This document shows positions 1 to 12,277 of a stretch of 64,000 nucleotides of DNA, one piece after another (the first letter of the stretch is position 1; the number at the start of each line of letters is the position of its first letter). The stretch comes from Toxoplasma gondii ME49 (Eukaryota; Apicomplexa; Conoidasida; Eucoccidiorida; Sarcocystidae), in the NCBI RefSeq assembly GCF_000006565.2, contig NC_031480.1:6007170-6071169 (forward strand), in the 5' to 3' direction. The notes under the pieces are model-generated. The model worked only from the letters and a program-made list of their open reading frames with translations, was not told where the DNA came from and searched no databases. The translations under genes and the position numbers were made by a program.

Positions 1-1694
1 CCTAGTGATAGTTTGGGGGACAGAGGACAGGATGTGCCTTTTTTCAGCCAAGTGAAGCAATTCCTTTCAAGCAGCTTCGCAGGTGATGTGACGGAACCCG
101 AGGAAGGAGGACGCGTGGCAGCTATCGCACAGGCAGCCCGGGAAGGAAGCAAACGCCTGCGTCTTGAGAGAGACAAGAAACGTGCTCAGGGGCTACCAGC
201 TGCGTTTGGCATGAAGAAAGTGAGTGATCAATGAGACCTGTGCACTGACAGAATATGCGTGTGGCCGTCATGGCTGCGTTGAAACATTTTCAGGTTGCGC
301 CATGTACGCGTTTAGTCAGCGCAGGCTCATAGAAATTATGGACTTTCATCAGTCGCGATTTTAGAAAGTCCTACCGCAGCAAGTGTTGTTTACCTAAACC
401 CCTATTCGCACTTCCGAGGTGCGGGAGGTTTTGGAAAGGACAATTTTTCACAAGACGGTATTCACCGGCCTCGAGTTTTTAACATGTTACTCTGGATTAC
501 ACTGTGGAATGTGCACGCTGTTGACTAGTGCTGCTTCCGTCTTTCGAGTTGCCTAAGCATTTGTAGACTTGATGCAAATATAACTCCTGTCCACGTCCAT
601 TCGTTTCCTGAATTCAGCAATGGGATATGAATTTTCCTGTTGCGTGACCACCTGGTGCTTCTGAACCTTCTGTTTTCCTGTGTCAGGCTGCTGCACATAT
701 TCGTGAAGTCTCGTGTCCTCTGTTGTTCATGAGGCGCGAGTTGTCGCTGCATATAAAGCCCTCCAGGACTCGTAGACGGGAGGCCGATATGTCCGATGCA
801 TCATTTGTTCTAGCAAGTGAAGGAGAAGTCTCTACACCGGATACTGCTTTTACCGACGTTACGAGTCAGTCACGGTCCGAAACCGAAGAGGATGAGTACG
901 TTTTCTCTAAAGATATATCGAGTGTTGACAGTGATAGTTCTCTTGACAGTACAGCAGAGGAGGTATCAGGCCAGCCGCTGAACAGTGGAACCCAGGTTAT
1001 GCCGACGCATGTTTTCGGGGGGGAACATCTCTCTCATAAAATGCAACAGACTGATGGCTTGCGGGGGCAAACGATGATGGAAAACCTTCTGTCCGCTCGC
1101 CAGACCCAGAAGCACCAGGAGAATAGAGAACGGCTCAGACAGAGACGTGAGGAGCGCAAGCAAGAGAGAGAAGCACGGAGGAAAACACGAGAGCGTGCAG
1201 CGGCCTACGTGGAATCCCTGAGTGCTCGAGATAGGAAGGCACTAAAGCAGGAGGAGGCGAGTGGCGAACGGGTTATTAAATTGCTATCAGACTGGGCACG
1301 ATCAGCAGACAAAGAAACGGCAGTGTTCAGTTTCTACGACACGAGTTTTTACAAGGCGTTGAGCAGGTTCATTAACGAACCGCCGAGACAAAATTCCCGG
1401 CGTGGTCAGGTGTCCATGAACACCAGGCGGAGTAGCCTCACTCATGAATCTGCGGCAGAGTTGTTCGCCAAACGAGCGCAGCAGCATTTGACGGAAAGGC
1501 GGCGGGGTTCGGGGGGTCATCGGGGAAGTTCCGGACAGCGTCCTGACATGCTGGAAGGAATCTGTATCCCACTTCGTATGTTCGAAGTGCCACCCGCATA
1601 CCGGCAGAGAGACGATGTGCGCAAGAACTCCCACGATAGCACGGACTCTGCGCAGGGAGATTCCTGGATATACAAGTACGGCCCAGCTTTTTAG
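1..1694 (+). CDS. 3' part of an unknown basic, coiled-coil protein (5' end outside window)
   Basis: Two exons are visible: 1-219, open from the first base, and 687-1694, ending at TAG. The donor is AAA|GTGAGT at 219/220 and the acceptor is tgtcag at 681-686; both are phase 0, so the frames join exactly. The visible 409 residues contain a serine/aspartate/glutamate-rich acidic stretch. This is followed by a strongly charged Arg/Glu helix (around the motif RERLRQRREERKQEREARRK), probably coiled coil or nucleic-acid binding, and then a conserved-looking C-terminus ending in WIYKYGPAF. No catalytic motif, signal peptide or membrane segment is seen. I do not recognise the family. The start codon lies upstream of the window. 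The gene structure is fairly secure; the function is unknown. Confidence 0.65.
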
Positions 1695-4600
1695 CCGTTT
1701 GACGTTTTATGTTGATAACAGGGAAATGTCGGCAGTTGCTACGACAGCAGCAATAATTCCTGCTGACGCTCGTAGCGACATGGGCAGCACCTAGTTGCTA
1801 GCGGCATGTGCGGTTTCATAAGGGCGACACAACGCTGTGCTGCTGAAACTGTTGATGCTGCATCTCTGTAAATTCTTACGACAGCAAACTAGAGAGCTAG
1901 GCGGTACCGAGCTCCGGCTGGCACTACGTTCGATATGCAAGATACGAAGAGATTGCCGTGAGAAGGGAAGCCGGCAAGACGATGTTCTACCGGCTCGTTC
2001 TTTCGTTGTGTGTGCGTTATGTGCCTGCAGGGCAATATCTACTTATACTTCCTACTTTGATTTGCTCGGATCAAACTCGGGGAGAGAGTGATCGAGTTAA
2101 CTTTAGCGGAAATGTCAAAGGAACGTCGTCCGATGGATGTGGTGGTTGCGTATGAGGACAGCGTTTGGCAAACGGATAGCCTTAATATCAGAACTGGTCT
2201 TGCAAAGGACCTTCTTAAGGCAGAAGATGTATTCTGCCCTGTTGCGGTACACTGCCGCGTACAAGAAACATTCTTTCGTCATAGTGGGTCCTGACATCGG
2301 GCATATATACGGTCACTTCTGCAGGGCTGTAGAAATCTGTCAGCATTGTACTGGAGACATGATGTATGATGTGGCCGAGTCGCGTGGGTATGTATCTGGT
2401 AAAGCTGCGACAGTGTACTGTGCAGTCGGTTGCGTGGACAGGAAGAACACTCCCGTTTAAAACCTTTGAGAAATGTTGACTCCATGGGTCTTTGCTTCCG
2501 TGGTACGTTCATGCAAGATCCCAGTTGTTGTCTGAAGTGAGGCGCCATAAGTGTGTTAGAACAAAGCAGATCGCAACGTACATCGGTAATCGTACCGTAG
2601 CCGTCGTATGCTGCTGGCACGGGCTGCAACTGTTAGAGACTGGGCGTGGCAGCAGGGATTTGCAAAGGAAACGCAGTAGTCAAAAAAGTCAGTTATTTCA
2701 GCCAAAAAGGTACATTTAAGTCTGCGTACTTTTCATTTGTGAAGTGAACAACATGATTATCTTTCGGCCACATCACGCAGTGTGGCGCTGCCATTGCTTG
2801 TGGGGTTTGCCTTTGTTTTGTGCAAGGCTTGCGAGCTAGCAAAAGTAGTCAACGCACAAACCACACGCAACTCGAGACCACTGTTACACGCGTCTCGGTC
2901 AACTCATACGTATAATTGTATGCATACACTGACGCAGAGGTGTCTACCGCGATAGCTGCACGAATTTGCAGGTACTGCTGTAGAGCAGCGGAGTAGCCAT
3001 GACCATGTTGCGGGCACTGCACCTTACAGGGGGAAGCATTTCTGTCGCTGCTAGCGACTTCATGTATTCAGACGATAGTAATGCAGCGTTAAAACTGTTC
3101 CACTACATGAACAGGTGCTGCTGGGTGGATCTGGACTGCTTGGTACGCGGGTTTACCACACGTGCGTGAAGTTCGTCACCTATCCGCAGTGAAGCCTACT
3201 GTCCAGCGGTTTCTTATTCAGACTGCCACGAAGTTAGCATTCTGCCAAAAACCTTCCACTGGCGCCGGCGCAGTACCATAAAACGTGACAGCAGACAGGT
3301 ACATGCTTTTAAGCTTTGACCGTGGTCAACGTATGCACTGTCTGCGGCCGTCCTAAACACGTACGATGCAAACGTGTAGGGCAACCAAGTGCAGATCGAC
3401 TGTCGCGTATTCCCTTCGGCAATGGTTACATCAGCTCGCCACTGTTAGTTTCTTCGGGTAAGTTGATGCGCAGACTCTGTACACGGGGAAAAACCAAACT
3501 GCTGTCCACGTCTCAATGACTGCTCTATAAACATGCAGTCCGCGTCAGGTGGCACTTCCCGCTAATTATCAGAAACCGGTTTCATTGATATTTCTTTGGA
3601 GGCGATAACATACATAGCATACGTCTCTCCTCTCTACCGAAGAGCAACTTCCATACTGTTAGCTCTCTTTCTGCTACGAAAATATTACAAGAGTTGCCTC
3701 GCCGGTGTCGTCAAAAAAGTCGTCAGAGAATTTTACTCGCATCTTGCTCACGACACTAGTTGCCTTTTTCTTTCAGAAGACGCCGTCGTATGATGTAAAC
3801 CAATCATAGTCGTATTCCGCAGCCAGTGGATACCCTTTGATTGCGCCACGCCATCTCTACGGGGTCGGTAGGCTGGTCTCTTGAGCGGCCACACATTTGA
3901 CAGCGGTTCACAAGACAGGGCACCTCCGGTGCATGCATTGACTCCTTGAATATCAAATTCATCATACCATTGATGATTTGTGAGTTGCTGACTTCAGCAT
4001 AGGCAATGCTGCTAAAGCTGCCATGCATGTCCTCGTGAGAGTGGCCGAACATCTCAGTAGTTCTTGTTCTTGGACCTGCTGTCAAGCGCCGCTCGTTTCA
4101 GTGACGTGCTGGAAACATCAACATGGCTGCAACAAGACACCGAACAAGCACGTACGGTAAGTGAGCATCATGGGGCATTGATAATTGCACTGAAAGACTG
4201 ACGGCTGTCAACGAAGGGGGCTTGCATATCGGGGCAAACTTTGGAAGTCTCTGCACTCTGCTAAGAGAGCTAACAGATTTGACACTCGGTTGCAACTATC
4301 TGAAGATCCGGATGAAGATCGGCCAAGAATTTATTATCGATAAAAACACCAGTGCACTAGCGAAAACTGAAAGAACGAAGCGTGCCGCAACGATACCTTG
4401 TTATCGTACTGGTATTCGATAACATCCGAAAGTCCACAGCTATACGTCACTGTGCCGCGGAATAAAACTTGACAGAATAATAACAGCATAATTCGTACTC
4501 TATCTGAAGGTAATATTCCTACAAAATCGAAGCCCTTACACACACAACATACAAATACTGAGGGATGAACTGTGTCAATTCGGAGCGTAGCATCACTGAA

Positions 4601-7600
4601 CGCGATTCTCGCATCGTTTATTGAATCTCATGAACTCTCCGGCTCTTTTCTACAAACAACAATGTTCCTCCGGGGGACTGTGTATAGTCGTATCATTTAT
4701 ATAAATATATATGTAGTGATGCGTCATTACCGACGTCGTCGATCTCAGCTTCGATGGTACCGAATAAACGACAGCCGGCAAGGTCTAAATGTGCAGATCT
4801 TTTTACCGCCCATCCACAACGGAGTAAGGGTCCACGAGGAGCTATTATTTTATTTCGACCGGTGGCTCGGACGACGGATATACCACCATATACTGCCCCA
4901 GTACTCTTCACGAATGGTTTAGACACTCAAAAAGCTTCATGAAAGACCGGACAGCGATTTTCATGTTCCTCTTCTCTTCTTACCTATGGCAAGAATACCG
5001 GCAACAGCCGCTGCAACACCAAGGACACACGATATCAGCTCTTCGAACATAATGACGACGGTTGCTCCTGCTGGTACACCTGAAATTTCCGTCCGATAAA
5101 CCCGTTCCACGTCTCTTTCTAAGACGCGGTCGATTAAGAAGAAAAACCACGAGAAAAACCAGTATCGGAAGGGCTTCCGAAAACAAGGGACATTAACGCT
5201 AAGAAAAAACAACGCGTATTATAGGGGGTGACCACAGAAGTGGAACTTGTGGTAACAAACTCATACGCAGTAATTGACAGAAATGCCACCATTCACACAG
5301 TTTCTCGACCTGTTCAGAAATGCGATAAATAACTTCATACAATTTAAGTGAACGTAAAGGAAGTCTTCGGTCTCGTTTATTCATCATACGTTTAATGTCC
5401 TGACTAGCGAAGAATATTTTCCCCTCCTCAATGTAGCCACAACACTAGTGGATCGGACCGGCTGGTCCCTCATCCGCGTGCTGACGGAAGACAACAGACA
5501 GAGAAACGTCGCTGGCAAGTCTGGCAGAGTGCGGGGAGCAAGTCACCCTGACCCTCAGCTTTTGGCATACCATTTACACGTTTTCTGCATGTCTCGGATA
5601 TCCCCTTCCCCCTAGTACACCGATTGGTCTACCGATGGGCGTACGGCACTGTCCGCGACTTTAAAAGAAAAGTAAAAAGATCTGTTCTGGAAACTCGGGC
5701 GTCGGTACTTTGCCTCAACTGCTGTGTCGGCCGATGCTAAAACGGTTTACGCTGACTCCCAACCATTCTTAGCATGCGTTGGCTTTTGTCCTCTGATCGA
5801 GAGAGTTTTGCGAGCATACTCAGCTGCGGTAGTTCCATAGATTGCCCAAGTTTGCACGGAATAAGGAAGAACTGCCAGTGGCGACAAGAACGTGAGACAT
5901 TGATTGGGCCGTTCGTGTAGAGGGAGCAAGATGCGTGAAGACCTCTTCCCGTCCTTGAATTTCTGATTCTGAGCCCTGCGACGTCATGAAATGTCCTTCG
6001 CTTCATATATGAAACCCACTGGATAGTTTGTCGCTAGCTGAAGGTAGAACGAAATGAACACGCTGTCCCGTCAAGGTTTTTGTCACTTGAGACATCGGTT
6101 AGGCACCCTGTCCACGGCAAGCGACTGCGGAAATTTTCATAGAACATGCGTGTTCTTCAGTGTATATATATATATTACATTACTCAGGCGTCTCTGCGTC
6201 CGTGCAAGTGCGTCCGCCATTGCTAGGTGTTAGAGTTTCGCTGTGTCTCAGTATCCCCGAAGCACAGGAAACGGCTTTAAAAAAACAGCTAAAGTACCAT
6301 GATGCAAGGACGTTACTTGACGTTTTAGTTTGGAGCTACGCGACGGATATATCGCCGCACCCAGCCCTAGTCGTAGTCTCCTCCTAACAAGCCATAGCAT
6401 GCTTGTAGCTTATGGAGGTGTTCGGTTCCGTTGTAACTGAAATTTCCTGTCTTCGCACGGGTGAGCAAGTGCCTTGCATACAGCGTCGAGTTATGTAGCG
6501 CGGGAGATTCACTTTGAGTCGTATGGGTTTTGAACGTAGAAGTGAATGTCTACAAGATTATGTATTCATTTGAAAGAACACCTAGACAATCGTGTTATAT
6601 ACGTACATTCGGGTGTTTGTTAGGTGCTAGTATATGCGGTGACAGTGGAAAGCACCTTCTGATATACCAGCTAAGAACATTTGATCGCTATCACTGAACT
6701 AGTTTCAACCTTCGTTCAGACGAATTAACGTTGCACCGCTTGGGGGGCCTGAGATGCATTTCATGGATGCTCTCACGTGAAGAAAGGACACCACCAAATA
6801 TTAATCCAGTCAGTAATGTGATGCTCGACAAAGTTCACCCGGGAGGAAGGCTCCCCAAAAACATTTGACACGCAGGATCGTAGCATGAATGCACTTTAAG
6901 GAGAGCGTATACGATTTTTTCAGCAGGAAGTCAAAGTCTCCTTTCATTACCACTTCTTTTCAACGCGGAGACGGCCTGGAGGGTTCCGGTGGAAATGGGT
7001 TTCTAGCCACAAATGATGGCAGTGGAGACGCACGTGGCAAAAATTTGTCAATTTCATGTAGACTCTCGACATTTCTCGTAGTTTCGGAAAGAACTGTCAA
7101 CATGATTCTCTGTGAGAGACTACGTGCGAATACCGCTCGCTGTTTACGCGCGGATCCGCTGCAGGTCGCTGTAGTCCAGGGTGGTTCACTTATGCGTTTC
7201 CTGATGACAGAATTGCTTGGCAAATTGGCCACAACTGGTTGCACCTTCTACCAAAGCGGGGGTAACGAAAATTTTTTTCTCTCGACGAGTTTGACTGGAG
7301 AGAAACAGAGGCTGTCGTCGTTGCACAGGCTCCATCTCGTTTGTCCGTCCTTGTAGCTTCGCCAGATAAATCGCTATGAGGTCGTCTACCTGCGTGAACA
7401 GTCCTAGTCCTCTACAATTCGTCACAAACACAAGTGGGTAGAAAATGATTTATGGTTGTGAGAGTCATGGGGTCGCCGAGATCCCCTAATGGCACGTGCA
7501 TGTGCATGGTGCCGGGGGCGACGTTCTCCATGACATTTGAATTCACGGCTTCTGTCCGTTGCCGGTAAGGGCCAGAGCCGGCTCACACTTAAATCCTTGT

Positions 7601-7765
7601 ACATGCCTCCGAGGAGGCACGAAATGCCTTCACATTACGAGCCGTCATCAGTACCATTTTTGAACGACTGAGACAAAACGCGTATGTGTAATTTTCCCTG
7701 TCATTGCGTGGCACTTCCGCGAGTGGAATAGTGCTACTAGCGTAACAGGAGCAATCGTCGAATTT
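1695..7765. other. 6-kb stretch without a convincing gene
   Basis: Open frames here are short (at most about 155 codons), lack family signatures and do not chain by splice phase. The region presumably holds the 3' UTR of the gene ending at 1694, the 3' UTR of the minus-strand gene ending at 7766, and intergenic DNA. One weak candidate exon lies on the minus strand near 4970-5090. It is a hydrophobic segment (EELISCVLGVAAAVAGILAIG) bounded by an acceptor-like tttcag and a donor-like GTAAGA, but no partner exons were found. A short TA tract lies at about 6163-6176. No tRNA or rRNA gene was recognised. Confidence 0.5.
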
Positions 7766-10700
7766 TCAGCAGATTGATGCGCTGCGGGAAACTCGTGGCG
7801 TTTCATCTTTCTGCTTGCCCAGGCACAAGAACTCTGGAGTCGCTTCGATTAGCACTCGCGTCGGCATCATGGTCAGCTCCGGCGACGGAGCGTCCGCGAG
7901 CTGCTGTCCTAAGCGTTGCCGCTGACGGAGTTGTAGGCAGGCGAGGAGCTCTCGAAGCCGTTGCAGTTTCATCCAAGCTGTTAGATTTTCATCAGTGTCG
8001 TCTGAATCCACAAGTTCACATGATTTCTGGTTTTGGTTGTATAACTCGTGACGTGCCTGTACAGCTCCGATTTCATTCTTTGTCATTCGCGGCAAGACCC
8101 CACCATCGGTCACATTTATACTGCGGCCAATCCCGCCTTGTTCGGATTCTTCATCCATCTGGCACGAAACAGGTACGCGGGCGCCATTGCAGTTCTCGAA
8201 GACATTAGCATCTTGTGAATGTTCCGGTTGCTGGTCCTTGCTTATTGAGGAAAGAGGCTGCTTCATCACTTCCCTCTCGTCCTGGTAATGAAACGCATCG
8301 AGCGAAAAAGGCAAGGCTTCTGATCTCACACATATCTCGTTATCCACATGAACGTGTCTACCTTTTTCGTCATCTGGACCTTCCGACGGTATTGGGGATG
8401 AGGACATTGTATCGAAAACACTCGTTGACTGCATGACCGACTGGCGGCAGAAGACGTGTTTCTCCTTCTCATCGCCCTTGAGAGCGCTTACGGAGTCTGT
8501 CAATTTAGATCCCTGGCCGCCTTGTCCACCGATAGAAGCATTTGCAACAAAAATGTGTGTTTCATCAGCGAAACTTGTTTCTAAAGGCGTCGGAAGAGAC
8601 GAGATTCCCTGTTTGTCGCCTGTGACACCCCCCGCGAGGGTTTCCAATCCTTCATCGCATCGTTGGTGACTCCTTTCCTGAAACAACTCAGCAACCGCGT
8701 CGATGCCTCGGCATTCCTCTGGTTCAGAACTTATGAATGCGACTGTAGAGTGATTTCGGGACCCCCTAAACCCTCTCCCTTCCAGGTCACCTGTGTGCTC
8801 AGCTCGAGGATGACTTGTGCCGAACCGGCACGGACTACAGGAGTCATCATTGGACCTGGGTTGCGGATGTTTGTCCATTGAGAATGCAGGGTTCTTATTC
8901 CCACTTTCCACTTTCCTGGTGCCGTCATCTTTCGCTGACTGTAAACTGCGGAAGTTTGGAGCTGACGTTGACCGCTTCCTCTTCAGGTGATGATGGGACG
9001 ACCGATGTGCTGCACCCTCGTAAAAGTGACAGTTTTTAGCTGAAGGAGTGGAACTGTCTTGCTGGCGAATAGCGCGCGCAACAGACACTACTGCGGATTC
9101 AGGAGCTCCAGATAGTGAAGACGGCAGCCTCGATGAAGCAGAACCGCTTGTGACCGTGCTACTACATGTCGCCTCTCCAGGTATTTCAGTGTGTTTTGCT
9201 GCTTTGACACCATACTGTGAATGCGAGGTCTCCACGTGGAAGCGGGCCGTCGGAGTTGCATCTGGGATTCGGGCAGCTGGTGACTGAACAATATGAAGCT
9301 GCCGCTTTACTGGAGGCACCTCAGCAAAACCCGGTTTTCCCCAGCCGAGACAGCAATCTGGAACATCCATCCAGACATCTCTGGTTGAGCAGGTGACTAG
9401 TGGCCTTCCATGAAGTCGGAAGGAGGATGAAATTTCCTTCTGGGTCTGGTTCCAGCTACTTCTGTGAGCACTGGTGGTGGGAGACTGGGGAGGATACGAA
9501 CCAGAGAAATGAGGGCGAACAGAGTGGCGTTCCATGGAAGCAGTAGAGCATTTTGTTATCAGAGATGTGTGAGCCGAAGGGACAAAACCTGCGGGCGGGT
9601 AACCGGCAAGACTCGCGCATGCTCGACAGTGTGAAGAGGAGACTGTAGAACTACATGTCGGACACATAGTTTGTGGGATTGTTACGGACGCGGTCTCCAG
9701 CAGCGTATTCTTCCGTCGCAGACTTTGGTGGATGCAAAGTAGTCTCGTCAACATGTGCAGGAGGTAAAGAACGAGACTAATGTTCAGGGAAAGTGTTGCG
9801 ACAAGGCAGCACCGAGAGACGGTAGGCACATCCATGGCGATGGGGAAGTGACGGCGCGCTTCAGCAAGAGCTGCAGCTGCGGAATCTGGGAAAAATAAGC
9901 TCTTTGTCCAAGCTGCTGCCGCGCAGAGAAACAGAAACGAGACTCGAATCAGGCGCAGCGCCACCTGCGCGATGTTTGACCTGAAGACAACCACAGGACA
10001 GGAGGCAACTGGAGTATCACATATGACGGCACACCTCGCAGTCGAGCTGTCATGTTTTCGCCGTCCACGTGAATGCGCCAGATTATAGGGCAGTGTCTCC
10101 TTTCGTGCGTGTTTCTACCGAATGGTGCGAACAAGGACGCAATGCCACTGCCCCTGTACAGAGTCGGCCAACCGGATGCGGGTGAATAACCAAGAGCCTT
10201 ACACAGATGCACACGGGCTCTAAGAAGAGCGTCGTTCATGTCCATGTCCAGGCATGGCTGCATCGAAACGAAATCTGTTCAGTGAGTAAACGTACTTTCG
10301 GTTACAGTGACCCACACACGTGGCAAGTCTGAAACTATGACGGCTGCTCTTGTCCACAACTTGGTTGCACCATCGGCACCGCTTATAGAGTGCGCCCAGC
10401 CTAACGTGCGGCAGCGACCCCTTTTCGCAGGCGCTTGTGTGGACACCGAACTCGATACATTTTGTAGGCTCTTTTTCGAAGTCGTGGTGCCGTTGCCTCC
10501 CGCTCTTCGGACGGCACGATGAGCTGAGGGTTTGCTTATCGAGAAGAATTCGAGGATGGGATTCAAGCTTTATCTTTTCAACGCCCTGGTCAACGCATCC
10601 AGCATTCGCCTGCTCAGCAGGTGAGGGACTAGGCTGCTGAACCTTATTTGTTGAAGGGAGTTCTTCTGGCGGGTAGAGGTGTTTTTCTTTCCACTCCTCG

Positions 10701-12277
10701 TCATGGGTAGCCCGAGCAATATCAGCAGTGAATGGGAAGAAGCCCTCGAAGGGCGCCAGCCTAGAGGGTTCTCTTGCGTCGTTCAGTTCACGCAATTGCG
10801 TGTCTGTGAACAAAGGTATGCTCTTCTGTTCGCCTCTTCCCTCTTCCGAAACTAACTGAGATGCTTCACTGTCACGTCTTCTTTTTTCCCCATTTTGACT
10901 TGGAACCAATGGAGATGGAGTCGTTGAGCGGCTTCTTGAGTGTAGCCGTTCACTCGAGTGGACAAATCGGCTACTCACTGACTCTGACTTTCTGCAAGAC
11001 TTCCAGCGACGTTTTGCTGGCGCACGTAAGACACGCAGCGGGGGCAATGCAACCCCAAAGGTCTCACAGTGCTTTTCAGGTAGCTTTTGTGCGTGCGGAT
11101 CATCACCGGCAATAGACTCTCGGATTGCACGTATCCTGTCAGCTGCCAGAGCGATCGCAACGCACGAAGCATATGCTTCTGCAACCAGTAGCAGGCATAT
11201 TATGGCAACCGTGACGACCTGAAACAGCACGAGCAAAAGACATTTGGTGCAAAGAGTGACCGGAGCCGCATGCTACAACAGACCGCAAAACTGTCTGCTT
11301 GCCGTTGGTCAGTGACCAGAACCGGTTGCACAAAGCAGTTTATGCTAACGCCACCGCTCCATCCCTTTGTGTGCCTTGCTGCCAGGCTGGGCTACCGTAC
11401 ACATCCCGAAAGTGGTACTATCGTCAATGCGACGCCAAGACCTCCTAGAGTCACTTACCCCCGCTACTTGGCTGAACAGTAGCAAAACTCCGAGACCGAA
11501 AAGGGACAGATTCACACCAGTAGCCAGCACGAACAGTATGGCCATCACTGTGGATCGGCACGAATTAGACCTTCTCCACGTTGTATCCAGACTTTGGCGG
11601 GCGCACTTCCTGAGCACATCAGCAGCTTCATTGTCAGCGCTCGGGAAACGCTGCTGAAGGGCTGTCAACGGGTCACTGGAACCGATCGCGTCATTAGTTG
11701 CGGGTTTCGTTGTTCCGGGCTCTCTGCTGGGTGGACAAACTTCAAGATACTCAGAGTGCCCTTCCCGAGTTGTTGGCGAGATAGAGTGGACAGAATTGCC
11801 AGAGGTTTTTTCCACATGTACCATCATGCACACGTTCAGATCTGGAGGTACAGTCTCCGAATTTTGATGGTCGGCTGACTGTGCTGGAATTTCTTCTAGC
11901 ATCCCTTGTCGGCACATCACACTGTCCAGTCCGTGTAGGCCGATCCCGCAGCTCTTAGGAACACTATTGTCTTCCCATGGACGGCGGGAAACCGGACTAC
12001 CATGCCATGACTGCGTTCCACCCTCAGCCCGAGGCACTCGAGTAGCAACATAGGGACTTCTCTGATGACCAATTTTCAAACAAGGGTTCCGCATCGAAGC
12101 GGCCGCCACATGCACTTTGTGCCAGTCAGCTGAGCGGGTGGATTCAGCCCCGCGAATTTCCGTCATGGACGCTACGAAAGGCGCTCCGTAGATTGAGCAG
12201 ATGGTGAGAAGATGTGTACGGCAGGATTGTGGAGAACACGTGCTCGTGCTTGAGGAGCAGCTACTGCCTCCTCTCAT
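7766..12277 (-). CDS. DHHC-palmitoyltransferase-like four-TM protein lacking the DHHC catalytic segment
   Basis: Three exons on the minus strand: 12277-11459, 11218-10296 and 9980-7766 (stop TGA), giving 1318 aa. Phases match at both junctions (0/0 and 2/2). Donors are GTAAGT and GTACGT; acceptors are tttcag and cttcag. An in-frame TAA lies two codons before the ATG. Order: N-terminal region of about 240 aa; TM1 (~244-268); TM2 (~274-299); a DDP motif at 312-314, where DHHC enzymes have DPG; a cysteine-rich segment C554-x2-C557-x9-H567...C574-V-G-x-C578-N-R-K; TM3 (~587-605); TM4 (~638-663); and H665-x2-L...N672-T-L-L-E, resembling the TTxE box. A polar C-terminus of about 640 aa has a further CxxC...CxxC. 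This is the topology of protein S-acyltransferases, but the DHHC tetrad and its flanks are absent and two zinc-ligand cysteines read S568 and L571. It is probably a pseudo-enzyme or scaffold in an endomembrane. Family assignment is inference from motif spacing. Confidence 0.58.

Noticed and set aside
9981..10263. HERRHCPIIW in the intron of the DHHC-like gene, considered as a displaced DHHC motif
   Set aside because: It lacks the DHHC order and the NCVG context, and its frame does not join the flanking exons.
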